A model generated the notes under the pieces. That model was not told where the DNA came from and did no database searches. It worked only from the letters and a program-made list of their open reading frames with translations. Made by a program: the position numbers and the translations under genes. From positions 186,001-250,000 of the forward strand of contig NZ_CP163444.1 of NCBI RefSeq assembly GCF_041053105.1: DNA of 64,000 nt, given 5' to 3'. The stretch comes from Streptomyces sp. R44. Its GTDB lineage: Bacteria > Actinomycetota > Actinomycetes > Streptomycetales > Streptomycetaceae. Positions 17,648 through 26,490 of the stretch are shown here, one piece after another; the first letter of the stretch is position 1; each line of letters starts with the position of its first letter.

Positions 17648-18229
17648 ATGCCTCAACCGCAACATTTCCTGGCTAGACTCGGGCCGGTGAGAGCCGATGC
17701 AGCACGCAACCTCGAAGCCGTCCTGACCACCGGAGCACGCATGCTCGCCGCCGACCCCGGCGCGAGCATCGCGGGCATCGCCGCCGAGGCCGGGGTGGAC
17801 CGGAGCACCGTCTACCGGCGCTTCGCCTCCCGCGAGGACCTCCTCGCGGCCATCTACAAAGCCCGCCTCACGGCCATCGAAGGAGCCATCGAGGACGCAC
17901 GGCTCCGTGAAGCACCCGTCGCCGTCGCCCTGCACCGCTACGTCGAGAACATCATCACCGTCAACCGCACCTGGCCCGTGGACCTCGCCCGCATGCTCGC
18001 GGACGACACCGTCCACGCACGCCGCGACGCCGCCGTCCGCGAAGTCGACGCCTTCCTCGAACGCGCCACCGACGAAGGATTGCTCCGCCCCGGCCTTCCC
18101 GAAGGATGGGCCGGCGCCTTGCTGCCCGCGCTCATGAACCTGGTGGCCCGGCAGAGCGACGAGCTGAGCCCCGGCCAGGCGGCCGACATCGTCGTCGACA
18201 CGTTCCTGAAGGGCATCGGAACGCCCTGA
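17648..18229 (+). CDS. TetR family transcriptional regulator
   Basis: 193 residues. The helix-turn-helix lies at about 40-65 (ASIAGIAAEAGVDRSTVYRRFASREDLLAAIY). The C-terminal ligand domain ends MNLVARQSDELSPGQAADIV. The ATG at 17648 lacks a good ribosome-binding site; an in-frame GTG at 17687 would remove 13 residues that precede the conserved RADAARN-type start and is a realistic alternative. It is divergent from an aldehyde dehydrogenase gene and presumably represses it and itself through the palindrome at 17590-17615. Confidence 0.85.
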   Translation: MPQPQHFLARLGPVRADAARNLEAVLTTGARMLAADPGASIAGIAAEAGVDRSTVYRRFASREDLLAAIYKARLTAIEGAIEDARLREAPVAVALHRYVENIITVNRTWPVDLARMLADDTVHARRDAAVREVDAFLERATDEGLLRPGLPEGWAGALLPALMNLVARQSDELSPGQAADIVVDTFLKGIGTP

Positions 18230-18578
18230 GACGGCGACATGCCCTCAGCGAGGACACGTATCTCCATGTGTCTCCGAGCGGGCATCGCAGAAGTCAGCCG
18301 TGCGGCAAGAACACTTTCGGCCATTCCAGGTGACGGAGTTTCCGGGGGACATCTAGTGTGGCCCGACGGCAGCTCACAAGGTGGGGCCCGCCAGGGCGCG
18401 GTCGCGGCGCAGGGGACGGTACGGAGCCTACGAACGGCACCGGCGCCGAGGGGCAGTCGTCCCACAGCGACGGGGAGAACGACAAGGTTGCCTCCCCGTC
18501 ACGCCTGACCGGATCCGTGCGCGCGATCCGCGAGGCGTGCGCGCAGAGCTGGTTCAACGGGGAAGGAAGTGGGGGACT
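18230..18578 (+). other. Intergenic, upstream of the LuxR-type regulator
   Basis: No convincing gene. A possible promoter element (TAGTGT at about 18353) lies roughly 220 bp ahead of the regulator start. The regulator's frame is open through the last 200 bp but without homology. Confidence 0.4.
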
Positions 18579-21341
18579 ATGGAGTCGATCGACGGGGCGA
18601 TGGTCGGCCGCGAACGCGAGCAGACGGTGCTGTCCGAGCTCGTGGCAGCCGCCGGAGGCCGAGCACTCGTCCTGCGCGGCGACGCCGGTGTGGGCAAGAG
18701 CGCCCTGCTGGACCACGTCGCCGGCCTCGCCGAGGGCGAGGAGCACCGAGTGATCAGGGCCGCCGGGGTCGAGGCCGAGTCCGAACTGCCGTACGCCGGC
18801 CTGCACCAGTTCCTGTACCCGCTGCTCTCCTCCATCGACCAGCTCGACGACCGCCACCGAGAGGTGTTCGACGTCGTCTTCGGCAGGGGCGAGAACTCGC
18901 CTCCTTCCGTCATGACCCTCGGCATCGCCGTCCTCGATCTCCTCTCCCTCGCGGCGTCGCAGAAGCCCCTGCTGCTGGTGCTCGACGATGGCCAGTGGTT
19001 CGACACCTCCAGCACCGAGGTGTGCGGATTCGTGGGGCGCCGGCTCACCGGCAGCTCGGCGAAGCTCGTCGTCGGACTGCGTGCCGGCGTGCCGTCGGGC
19101 TTCGACACCGCCGCGCTTCCGGAACTGGCGGTGACCACACTGTCGGGGAAGGAGTCGGAACAACTCCTCGACATGCGCCACCCGGAGCTGGACTCCCGGG
19201 TCCGCCATCTGATTCTGGACGAGGCTCAGGGCAACCCGCTGGCCCTGCTGGAGCTTCCGTCGTACGTGCGCGGCAACCGGACGGGGCACACGGCCGAGGC
19301 GGTGTTCGGGTACGCCGGCATCCCCCTGCCCCAGCGTCTCCAGCAGGTGTACGGCGCCCGGATCGAAGCCCTGGGTGACGATGTCCGCGCGGCGCTGCTG
19401 CACGGCGCTCTGGACGGCGTCGGCGCCGGCGCGGCGACCGGCCCCACGGGAAGCGCCCGTTACCGCATGACGGATGTCCATCAGGCGGTGACCGCGGGTC
19501 TGCTGGACATCGACGCGCTGAGCGGCGACTTCGTGTTCCGGCATCCGCTGGTGCGTTCCACCGTGGTCCAGATGGCGACGCCCAACGAGCGGCGTGCCGC
19601 TCACGCCGTCCTCGCCCAGGTCCACCGCGACGACGTCGAGCGGCGGGCCACGCATCTGGCGGCCTCGACGGTCGATCCGGACGAGCAGGTGGCGGCCGTC
19701 CTGGAGGCCGCGGCGGACTCGGCGACCCGGCGTGGCGGCTCACTGGCCGCCATCACCTGGCTGACCCGCGCCGCGGAGCTGAGCGAGAGCCACGAGGAGC
19801 GGTCCAGGCGGCTGGGCAGCGCCGCGTACATCGCCGGGCACTCCGGCCGGCTGGAACACGCACAGCAGCTGCTCCGCTCGGGCACGGGCTCCGCCACCGA
19901 TCCCTCCCCCGACTCGGTGGTCGCGTCGGGCTATGTCGCGTTCTTCGAGGGCGAGGACATCCGGTCTTCGCAGCGTCAGGTGTTCGCGGCGATCGAGAGC
20001 ATGCGCGACAGCGGGCCGCGGGAGCCGGACGAGGTACTCACCCGCTTGGTCGACCTGCTGCTGGCCATCAACCAGTACGCGAGTGACGAGGTCTGGTGGG
20101 AACGGACGCACGAGCTGCTCGGCTCGCTGGGCGATCTGGTGTCCCCGTACTCACGTATCTACCAGGACGCCTGGGGCGACGTGGTGCGTCGCGGCGCCGG
20201 TGTGCGGGAGCGGGTGGAACGCGCCTTCGCCGGCCTTCACCTGGAACCGTGGGACGTCACACGGCTCGGTGCCGCCTCGTACCACGTGGACACCCTCAGC
20301 CAGTACCGGCCGCTGCTGCAGCGCGCTGCGGACCGCGAGCTGGAGACGGGGGCCGTGAGCGACGCCATGACCATGCTGCACCTGATCATGCTCGACCAGA
20401 TCGCGGTCGGCGAGTGGGACGAGGCCGAGCTGACCGGCCGGCATTGCCTGGAGCTGACGACAGCGCACGGGCACGGTCTGTTCGTGCACCACACGCTTGC
20501 GTATGCGGGCCTGCTGGCCGCTCTGCGCGGCCGGGTCGACGAGGCCCGGGAACTGCAGGCCGTGGTCGACACCTGGGCCCGTCCCCGCGGCGTCGGATTC
20601 CTCACGCAGATCGCCGACGCCATCGGCACCACCGCCGCACTCTCCGAAGGCGACTACGAAGCCGCCTACCTCCATGCCATCGGCCTCACCTCCCCCGGCT
20701 CCTTCGCCCCCTACGCCCACCAGGCGTCCCGTACCCTCCTCGATCTCGTGGAGGCGGCCCTCCACACCGGCCGCGCCGATCAAGCCCGCAGACACGCCCT
20801 GGCCGCCCAGGAAGCGGGCCTCCCCGGCATCTCCCCCCGCCTGGCCCTCGTCACCTACGGCGCCCTCGCCATGACCACCACCGACCCCACCGAAGCCGAC
20901 GCCCTGTACGAGCGCGCCGAATCCCATCCCGCCGGGGCCGACTTCCCCTTCGAACTCGCCCGCATCCGACTCGCCCGCGGCATCCGCCATCGCCACACCC
21001 GGGGACGCGCAGCGGCACGACGGCCCCTGACGCTGGCGGCGGAGACCTTCGAGCGGCTCGGGGCGACCACCTGGACGGAACGGGCCCGGGCCGAACTCCG
21101 CGCCACCGGCACTCCCCCGGTCACCTCCTCGGCACACCTCTCCCCACTGACCTGGCAGGAACGCCGCATCGCGGACCTCGCCGCCGGCGGCCTCACCAAC
21201 AAGGAAATCGGCGCGCGCATGCACCTGTCGCCCCGCACGGTCAGCTCACACCTCTACCGCGTGTTCCCCAAGCTCGGCATCACCGCGCGCGCCGCCCTGC
21301 GCGACGCCCTGGGGAAGCTGCCCGACGGCCCGAACATGTGA
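18579..21341 (+). CDS. Large LuxR family regulator (LAL type, ATP-binding)
   Basis: 920 residues from the ATG at 18579, chosen for GGAAGGAAG nine bases upstream. The N-terminal AAA-like ATPase has Walker A RGDAGVGKSALLDHV (near residue 35) and Walker B-like LLLVLDDGQWFD. A long helical, TPR-like middle follows. The C-terminal LuxR helix-turn-helix is LTWQERRIADLAAGGLTNKE followed by IGARMHLSPRTVSSHL. LAL regulators are ATP-dependent activators of antibiotic, sugar or sterol-utilisation genes. No clear target cluster lies next to it. The stretch 20620-21030 is unusually C-rich compared with the rest of the gene, perhaps from local gene conversion. Confidence 0.9.
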   Translation: MESIDGAMVGREREQTVLSELVAAAGGRALVLRGDAGVGKSALLDHVAGLAEGEEHRVIRAAGVEAESELPYAGLHQFLYPLLSSIDQLDDRHREVFDVVFGRGENSPPSVMTLGIAVLDLLSLAASQKPLLLVLDDGQWFDTSSTEVCGFVGRRLTGSSAKLVVGLRAGVPSGFDTAALPELAVTTLSGKESEQLLDMRHPELDSRVRHLILDEAQGNPLALLELPSYVRGNRTGHTAEAVFGYAGIPLPQRLQQVYGARIEALGDDVRAALLHGALDGVGAGAATGPTGSARYRMTDVHQAVTAGLLDIDALSGDFVFRHPLVRSTVVQMATPNERRAAHAVLAQVHRDDVERRATHLAASTVDPDEQVAAVLEAAADSATRRGGSLAAITWLTRAAELSESHEERSRRLGSAAYIAGHSGRLEHAQQLLRSGTGSATDPSPDSVVASGYVAFFEGEDIRSSQRQVFAAIESMRDSGPREPDEVLTRLVDLLLAINQYASDEVWWERTHELLGSLGDLVSPYSRIYQDAWGDVVRRGAGVRERVERAFAGLHLEPWDVTRLGAASYHVDTLSQYRPLLQRAADRELETGAVSDAMTMLHLIMLDQIAVGEWDEAELTGRHCLELTTAHGHGLFVHHTLAYAGLLAALRGRVDEARELQAVVDTWARPRGVGFLTQIADAIGTTAALSEGDYEAAYLHAIGLTSPGSFAPYAHQASRTLLDLVEAALHTGRADQARRHALAAQEAGLPGISPRLALVTYGALAMTTTDPTEADALYERAESHPAGADFPFELARIRLARGIRHRHTRGRAAARRPLTLAAETFERLGATTWTERARAELRATGTPPVTSSAHLSPLTWQERRIADLAAGGLTNKEIGARMHLSPRTVSSHLYRVFPKLGITARAALRDALGKLPDGPNM

Positions 21342-21392
21342 CGCGGCGGCCGGCGGGCGGGACTCCAGGATTCTCCTCGCGGCCGCGCGCGT

Positions 21393-22259
21393 TCAGCCCG
21401 CTGTGGCGCGGAAGCCGCGTTCCTCCAGCCAGCCGAGCACGTAGTCGGCGACGAATCTCCAACCGTTGTCGATGACGAGGGAGTGGCCGCGGTCCGCGAA
21501 CTGCTTCAGGTCGGTCACGGCCGTCGAGTCGCCGTACTCCTTGTACACCGCTCGCGTGACGGCGTCGGGCACCAGCCGGTCCTCCTGCCCCGACATCAGA
21601 AGCAGGGGGCCGCGGTGCACGTTCCCGACGTCGACCTCGGGACTGCCGGCCTCGCCTGCGGCTCCGAGTTCGTCGACGAGACGGCGGGGAGCCGGCACGA
21701 CATGGCGCTCGAAGAGCCGGTACGACTCCTCTGCCGCGACCGTGTTCGCGAAGTCGCGGCGGAACCGCTCCGGAGACAGCGTCACCAACCGGTCGGCGGC
21801 ACCTGCCTGGCCAGGGGTCCATAACCGGGCCGAGGAGGGAGGCAGCGGGATGTCGTTGATCGGGGCCGGAGCGATGGCCACCGCGGCTCGGCCGATGTCG
21901 GCTCCGATGAGATGCTGCGCGATGAGGCCGCCGACCGAGTGGCCGACGACGACCGGCGCAACGTCGAACGACCGCACGATGTCCGCGTAGTGGGCGATCA
22001 GCATGTCCAGGCCGATGCCTGCGAACGTCTCGTCGGACGATGTACGTGTCTCCCCTGAGGTACGTGTCTCCCTTGAGGTGCGCGTCTCCCCTGAGGTGCG
22101 TATCTCCGCTGAAGTACGCGTCTCCCCCGAGGTGATTTCCCCAGGCCAACCTGGTGTGAAGGCGCGGAATCCCCGGCCCGCGAAGCGCTCCGCCCATGAC
22201 TCCCAGGAGAGCGCGTGCAGCCACGTGCCATGGATGAAGACGACGGGAGTGTGGTTCAC
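21393..22259 (-). CDS. Alpha/beta hydrolase with an inserted six-residue repeat tract
   Basis: 288 residues starting at a GTG (22259) with GGAGGGG seven bases upstream. The fold is clear: VVFIHGTWLHALSWESW (oxyanion HG), nucleophile elbow VVVGHSVGGLIAQHL, acid in LMSGQEDRLVPDAV and catalytic His in FADRGHSLVIDNGW. Between PGWPGE and TFAGIGLDML, where relatives have about a dozen residues, there are repeats of GETRTS encoded by five 18-bp units. It is probably a cytosolic esterase or lipase-like enzyme; the substrate is unknown. Confidence 0.85.
   Translation of the reverse strand: MNHTPVVFIHGTWLHALSWESWAERFAGRGFRAFTPGWPGEITSGETRTSAEIRTSGETRTSRETRTSGETRTSSDETFAGIGLDMLIAHYADIVRSFDVAPVVVGHSVGGLIAQHLIGADIGRAAVAIAPAPINDIPLPPSSARLWTPGQAGAADRLVTLSPERFRRDFANTVAAEESYRLFERHVVPAPRRLVDELGAAGEAGSPEVDVGNVHRGPLLLMSGQEDRLVPDAVTRAVYKEYGDSTAVTDLKQFADRGHSLVIDNGWRFVADYVLGWLEERGFRATAG
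22043..22132. repeat. Five 18-bp tandem units inside a hydrolase gene
   Basis: Units of the form tacgtgtctcccctgagg start at 22043, 22061, 22079, 22097 and 22115, with one to four differences between them. Each encodes one GETRTS-like hexapeptide on the minus strand, so copy-number change would keep the reading frame. Confidence 0.9.
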
Positions 22260-22428
22260 GGATGGCCCCTCCGAGCATGACGATCACCGGCGCTGACACG
22301 CAGACGACTGTCTCAGGATCGTTCAGGCGCGAAGCGGAGGCGACAGTCGAATGACTTAACGCTGATCGCCCACAGCGCACGAGAGTAGGCCTGGCCAGCC
22401 GCCCGTCGCAGAGAAAGATCCACACATC

Positions 22429-22905
22429 ATGAGCGGTGACCGACCCCGTGGACAGGTCCGCCCAGCGCTGCCGATGGGCCCCGTCGAGCTGAGCTTGAGC
22501 TTGGACATCGAGCGGGTGCTGGGCCTCTCTGCCCGACAGGCCATCAGGGCTGAGTTCCGGTTCTCGCCGGAGGCCCCCCTGGCCGTGGGGGTGGAGTTAC
22601 TCGTCCAGGGCGGCCCGCGCGTGCTGTGGCGGATCGGCCGCGACCTCCTGCACCAGGGACTGCGCTCGGCGACGGGCTTCGGCGACGTACGGATGTGGCC
22701 GTCGCCGTCCGAGGAGCCGGCCACCGCATGGCTTCAGCTGACCTCCAGGGAGACGGCGGCCCTGTTCGAGATACCCGTGCGCCCGCTGGCGGAGTGGCTG
22801 GAGTGCACCTACGGGCTCGTTCCCGCCGGTCGCGAGGTCGACATGATCGACTGGGCGGTGACTGCCGCGGACTTGCTTCGGAGACCCACGTCGGACTCCG
22901 ACTGA
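22429..22905 (+). CDS. SsgA-like sporulation/cell-division protein (SALP)
   Basis: 158 residues covering the whole SsgA/SsgB family fold: RAEFRFSPEAPLAVGVELLV, then GGPRVLWRIGRDLLHQGLRS, GDVRMWPS and ETAALFEIPVRPLAEWLECT. These small actinomycete-only proteins position septa and control peptidoglycan maintenance during sporulation. It carries about 30 extra residues at the N-terminus compared with short SALPs. The ribosome-binding site is weak (GAGAAAG). A second, clearly related copy is at 28946-29413. Confidence 0.88.
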   Translation: MSGDRPRGQVRPALPMGPVELSLSLDIERVLGLSARQAIRAEFRFSPEAPLAVGVELLVQGGPRVLWRIGRDLLHQGLRSATGFGDVRMWPSPSEEPATAWLQLTSRETAALFEIPVRPLAEWLECTYGLVPAGREVDMIDWAVTAADLLRRPTSDSD

Positions 22906-23083
22906 TCGGCCCGCCGGACGATCTCGTGCTTGCGACGCGCATCCGGCGCGCATCCGGCGTGTGAGAGTCCCGGTGTTCCTGCTCGTGCCGCACCGTCATC
23001 TGACTGATGTGTCGGCTTGGGACGCGCGCCAGAGTGGCTCCGGTTGCCAGCCGGTCACCTGAACGCACGACGGAGGAATTCAC

Positions 23084-24151
23084 ATGATCAACAGGCGTAC
23101 CTTCAGCAAGGCCGTCGGCCTGGGCACCGGCGCGGCGGCCGTCTCGCTGTCCGGCCTGCAGACCGACGCGTTCGCCGCGAGCGCCTCGTACGGGCCCGGC
23201 GGCACGCAGGGGCCCACCGTGCCGAGCATCACCCCTGGCACACACACGGAATTCCGGAGGTACAAGCAGGTCAAGGCCGGTGTCCTCGACATCGGTTACG
23301 CCGAGGCCGGCCCCGCGCACGGCCCGGTTGTCCTCTGCCTGCACGGCTGGCCGTACGACATCCACAGCTTCGTCGACGTCGCCCCGCTCCTCGCCGACCT
23401 GGGCTACCGCGTCATCGTTCCCTATCTCCGCGGCCACGGCAGCACCCGCTTCCTGTCTCCCCGTACTCCCCGTACGTCCGAGCAGTCCGCCATCGCGCTC
23501 GACATCATCGCCCTGATGGACGCCCTGAAGATCGACAGGGCCGTCCTTGCCGGCTTCGACTGGGGCTCGCGTACCGCGGACATCATCGCGGCGCTGTGGC
23601 CGGAGCGCGTCAAGGCCCTGGTGTCCACGAGCGGATACCTCATCACCGATCGCAAGATGCAGCTGGAACCGGCCGCCCCGGCCGTCGAGCACAACTGGTG
23701 GTACCAGTGGTACTTCGCCACCGACCGCGGCAAGAAGGCGATGGAGGACGAGGAGCAGCGCATCGCGCTGTGCCGGTTCGTGTGGACGCTCGTCTCCCCC
23801 AACTGGAACTTCGACGACGCCACGTACGCGCGCACCGCCGAGGCCTTCAAGAACCCCGACTACGCCGCCATCGTCCTGTTCAACTACCGCTGGCGCATCG
23901 GTCTGATCGACGGGGAGGCCCGCTACGACCGGTACGAGAAGCAGCTCGCCGCCCAGCCTCCCATCCAGGTCCCCACCGTCACCCTCGACGCCGCCCTCGA
24001 CCCCTTCACGGCGCCGGGGGACGGCTCGTCCTACCGCGGCCACTTCACCGGCCCCTACGCACATCGCACTGTGGCGAACATCGGCCACAACCTGCCGCAG
24101 GAGGCTCCCACCGCCTTCGCCCAGGCGGTGGTCGACGCCGATCACCTCTGA
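23084..24151 (+). CDS. Tat-exported alpha/beta hydrolase with an aspartate nucleophile (epoxide hydrolase/haloalkane dehalogenase-like)
   Basis: 355 residues. A twin-arginine signal (INRRTFSKAVGLGTGAAAVS) ends near DAFAAS. The catalytic fold shows VVLCLHGWPYDIHSF (HGxP oxyanion loop) and the elbow AGFDWGSRTADII, in which the nucleophile position is Asp, as in epoxide hydrolases and dehalogenases and unlike the Ser of esterases. The C-terminal catalytic His is in VANIGHNLPQEAP. The ATG at 23084 has GGAGGAA upstream. A fully symmetric terminator follows. Its substrate could be an epoxide or halogenated compound; this is an inference from the nucleophile. Confidence 0.85.
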   Translation: MINRRTFSKAVGLGTGAAAVSLSGLQTDAFAASASYGPGGTQGPTVPSITPGTHTEFRRYKQVKAGVLDIGYAEAGPAHGPVVLCLHGWPYDIHSFVDVAPLLADLGYRVIVPYLRGHGSTRFLSPRTPRTSEQSAIALDIIALMDALKIDRAVLAGFDWGSRTADIIAALWPERVKALVSTSGYLITDRKMQLEPAAPAVEHNWWYQWYFATDRGKKAMEDEEQRIALCRFVWTLVSPNWNFDDATYARTAEAFKNPDYAAIVLFNYRWRIGLIDGEARYDRYEKQLAAQPPIQVPTVTLDAALDPFTAPGDGSSYRGHFTGPYAHRTVANIGHNLPQEAPTAFAQAVVDADHL

Positions 24152-24167
24152 CTCCCACCACTCACGT

Positions 24168-24207
24168 CCGCGCGGCCGGGAGGAGCATGCTCCTCCCGGC
24201 CGCGCGG
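24168..24207. terminator. Perfect 40-bp palindrome, bidirectional terminator
   Basis: Each half (24168-24187 and 24188-24207) is the exact inverse complement of the other, with no unpaired loop: CCGCGCGGCCGGGAGGAGCA followed by its complement. It sits between the convergent hydrolase (ends 24151) and msrA (ends 24212). Confidence 0.85.
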
Positions 24208-24211
24208 GTGT

Positions 24212-24730
24212 TCAGGACGCTTCGCGCCTGGGCAGGCGCCAGTTCGGGCGCGGGAAGTGGCAGGTGTAGCCGTCCGGATAGCGCTGGAGGTAGTCCTGGT
24301 GCTCCGGCTCGGCCTCCCAGAACGCACCCGCCGGCTCGACCTCGGTCACGACCGGTCCCGGCCACAGTCCGGAGGCTTCGACGTCGGCGATGGTCTGCTG
24401 AGCGACGTGCCGCTGCTCGTCGTCGACGTAGTAGATGGCGGAGCGGTAGCTGAGCCCCACGTCGTTGCCCTGGCGGTTCCTCGTGGTGGGGTCGTGGATC
24501 TGGAAGAAGTACTCCAGGATCGTGCGGTAGTCGGTGACCGAGGGGTCGAAGGCGATCTCGATCGACTCCGCGTGCCTCCCGTGGTCGCGGTAGGTGGGAC
24601 GGGGCTTGTCGTCGTCGCCGGTGTAACCCACCCGGGTGCGTACCACTCCGGGAAGCGACCGGATCAGCTCCTCCATGCCCCAGAAACACCCACCCGCCAG
24701 CAGCGCTCTCTCCTCCGAGACGTCACTCAT
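24212..24730 (-). CDS. msrA: Peptide-methionine (S)-S-oxide reductase MsrA
   Basis: 172 residues. The catalytic motif [10 protein letters not shown] (Cys16) is at the N-terminus, followed by [22 protein letters not shown] and [20 protein letters not shown], all diagnostic for MsrA. It repairs oxidised methionine using thioredoxin. The ATG at 24730 follows a GAAAGGCGAG-type site on the minus strand. Upstream, shared with a divergent hydrolase gene, are two 21-bp RTCACC-N9-GGTGAY sites of the kind found before ohr and the CGNR regulator, which places msrA in that stress regulon. Confidence 0.95.
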   Translation of the reverse strand: MSDVSEERALLAGGCFWGMEELIRSLPGVVRTRVGYTGDDDKPRPTYRDHGRHAESIEIAFDPSVTDYRTILEYFFQIHDPTTRNRQGNDVGLSYRSAIYYVDDEQRHVAQQTIADVEASGLWPGPVVTEVEPAGAFWEAEPEHQDYLQRYPDGYTCHFPRPNWRLPRREAS

Positions 24731-24807
24731 GCCACTCGCCTTTCTGTGCGTGCGTGTCCACAGGTGCCGGCGCGCCTCGTACGCGCGACCGGAACCCCAC
24801 CATCATA

Positions 24808-24869
24808 GTCACCCTCTTGACAGGTGACACCCTGCCCTGACAGATTTCGTCACCAGTCAGAGCGGTGAC
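24808..24869. promoter_or_regulatory. Pair of CGNR-type 21-bp operators between msrA and a hydrolase gene
   Basis: Site 1 (24808-24828) has arms GTCACC/GGTGAC around CTCTTGACA, and its TTGACA can serve as the -35 box of the rightward promoter. Site 2 (24849-24869) has GTCACC/GGTGAC around AGTCAGAGC. Start-to-start distance is 41 bp. They match sites at 25838, 33750, 35352, 39134, 41299, 41341 and 41476. Confidence 0.75.
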
Positions 24870-24936
24870 GCGCATCGGCGAGGCCGATCCGCCTCCGTTC
24901 CGTCTCCGTTGCCGAAGCACCTGAAAGGGAAATGCC

Positions 24937-25788
24937 GTGGTGAGCATCAAGAGTGGACGCAGGCGACTGATGACCGGCGTGGCCGCGTCACTCACAGCGG
25001 GGCTCGCGCTCGGCGCGTTCACCCTCGGCGGCACCGCCAACGGCGCGGACGAGACCGCCGAGGCCGACAGGCACACCAAGCCGACGATCGTCCTGGAACA
25101 CGGCGCCTTCGCCGACGGCTCCAGCTGGAACGGCGTCATCGAGGAGCTGCGCGCCGACGGCTATCCCGTCATCGCCACAGCCAACCCGCTACGTGGCCCC
25201 GCCTCCGACGCCGCCGCCCTGCGCACGGTCCTCGACCACGTGAAGGGCCCCAAGATCCTCGTCGGCCATTCCTACGGCGGCAACGTCATCAGCCAGGCCG
25301 CCGGCGACGACCCCGAGGTCAAGGCCCTCGTCTACGTCGCCGCCTTCCTTCCGGCCCCCGGCGAGAGCGCCCTCGAACTCACCAACAAGTTCCCGGGCTC
25401 CACTCTCCCCGACACCCTCGACCCGGTGACCTACCAGCAGGCCGACGGGTCCACCGCGACCGACCTGTACATCCGGCAGGACAAGTTCCACCAGCAGTTC
25501 GCCGCCGACGTCCCCGCGGAGCAGGCGGCCCTCATGGCCGCTGCGCAGCGCCCGATCGCCCAGGCCGCCCTCGGAGAGAAGGCCACCACGGCCGCCTGGA
25601 AGACGAAGCCCACGTGGGACATCGTCACCACGCGCGACCTCAACATCCCCGCGGACGTACAGCGCTTCATGGCCAAGCGCGCCCACGCCCGAACCACCGA
25701 GATCGCCGCCTCGCACTCGGTCGCGGTGTCCCACCCCCGCCTCGTCGCGGACGTCATCGAGCGGGCCGCCCGCACCACCGTCCGCTGA
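24937..25788 (+). CDS. Secreted alpha/beta hydrolase (methylesterase-like)
   Basis: 283 residues starting at GTG 24937 (GAAAGGGA upstream; a second GTG follows directly). The N-terminus has RRR and a hydrophobic segment (LMTGVAASLTAGLALGAFTL), a Tat- or Sec-type signal. The mature enzyme shows TIVLEHGAFADGSSWNGVIE, nucleophile GHSYGGNVISQAAG and the terminal His in ASHSVAVSHPRLVADVI, matching the HNL/methylesterase-like AB_hydrolase group common in Streptomyces. A stress-regulon operator pair overlaps its promoter region, so it is probably induced together with msrA and ohr. Confidence 0.85.
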   Translation: MVSIKSGRRRLMTGVAASLTAGLALGAFTLGGTANGADETAEADRHTKPTIVLEHGAFADGSSWNGVIEELRADGYPVIATANPLRGPASDAAALRTVLDHVKGPKILVGHSYGGNVISQAAGDDPEVKALVYVAAFLPAPGESALELTNKFPGSTLPDTLDPVTYQQADGSTATDLYIRQDKFHQQFAADVPAEQAALMAAAQRPIAQAALGEKATTAAWKTKPTWDIVTTRDLNIPADVQRFMAKRAHARTTEIAASHSVAVSHPRLVADVIERAARTTVR

Positions 25789-25795
25789 AGTCGAA

Positions 25796-25858
25796 GTAAC
25801 CATATGGGCAGGTGGCGAGCGTGCAAACAAATCCCCCGTCACCTGTCGGAACGGTTAC
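25796..25858. promoter_or_regulatory. Operator pair upstream of the SRPBCC gene
   Basis: Site at 25838-25858: GTCACC, core TGTCGGAAC, GGTTAC. A weaker site at 25796-25816: GTAACC, core ATATGGGCA, GGTGGC. The starts are 42 bp apart, the same phasing as the other pairs. Confidence 0.6.
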
Positions 25859-25877
25859 CCCCTAGTGAGGAAAGCCC

Positions 25878-26306
25878 ATGCCAGTCGTACGTTTCCACCT
25901 CGTCTCCACGCTCAGCCCAAAGGACGTCCAGGCAGTGCTGACCGACTTCAGCCCCTCCCGCGCCGACGCCTGGCCCACCATCGACGCCGAGCACTTCCAG
26001 GTCCACGACCTCGGCGACACCTGGGCCGAGGTCACCGAAGGCACCGCCGCCGCCTGGGAACGGGCTCGCTACGCATGGGAACCCGACGGTGACACCGTCA
26101 CCATCACCACCCTCGACTCCAAACTCTTCGGAGCCGGCGGAGGCTGGGTGTTCAGGACCACCGCTCACGCCGACGGCACCCGGGTCGACATCGAGCTGAC
26201 CCGGAAGCCCACCACCACCAAGGGCAAGATGCTCGCCGCCCTCCTCCCCCTCGTCGCCCCTTCCTCCCTGCGTAAATCCTTCAGCGGCCCTCTCCGGGCC
26301 ATGTGA
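25878..26306 (+). CDS. SRPBCC (START/Bet v 1-like) family protein
   Basis: 142 residues. The sequence follows the SRPBCC hydrophobic-pocket fold: an N-terminal strand with VRFHLVSTLSPKDVQAVLTD, helix, then a curved sheet (HFQVHDLGDTWAEVTEGTA, YAWEPDGDTVTITTLDS) and C-terminal helix. No catalytic residues are expected; such proteins bind small hydrophobic ligands or act as co-factors of resistance. The ATG at 25878 has GAGGAAA upstream. It follows the secreted hydrolase by 89 bp, with its own operator pair in the gap, and ends in a strong terminator. Confidence 0.75.
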   Translation: MPVVRFHLVSTLSPKDVQAVLTDFSPSRADAWPTIDAEHFQVHDLGDTWAEVTEGTAAAWERARYAWEPDGDTVTITTLDSKLFGAGGGWVFRTTAHADGTRVDIELTRKPTTTKGKMLAALLPLVAPSSLRKSFSGPLRAM

Positions 26307-26334
26307 CCTCCCGCAGGTCCAGTCACGTCCCCGA

Positions 26335-26362
26335 GAGGCCGACGGCGCAAGCCGTCGGCCTC
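26335..26362. terminator. 12-4-12 perfect hairpin
   Basis: GAGGCCGACGGC-gcaa-GCCGTCGGCCTC, 29 bp past the SRPBCC stop. Confidence 0.75.
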
Positions 26363-26463
26363 GTCGCCATTCCCGGACGCTCGTGAACGCCACTACATCC
26401 ACCGCAGCCACCGGCCGGCGAGGCGGGCCCAGCTGCCGCGCGGACAGCACATTGACTGACGAC

Positions 26464-26490
26464 ACCTCTAATTCGTTAGTAATTAGAGGT
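26464..26490. promoter_or_regulatory. Orphan perfect inverted repeat, operator-like
   Basis: ACCTCTAATT (26464-26473), 7-base centre CGTTAGT, AATTAGAGGT (26481-26490). It is AT-rich in a GC-rich setting and lies upstream of the IS110 element with no regulator gene beside it. It may be the left-over control region of a gene displaced by the insertion. Confidence 0.45.

Noticed and set aside
22043..22132. Possible CRISPR-like array
   Set aside because: Units are contiguous 18-mers without spacers and lie inside a coding frame.
23050..23075. Extra CGNR-type operator (GTCACC at 23055)
   Set aside because: The right arm GGTGAC is absent at the required distance.
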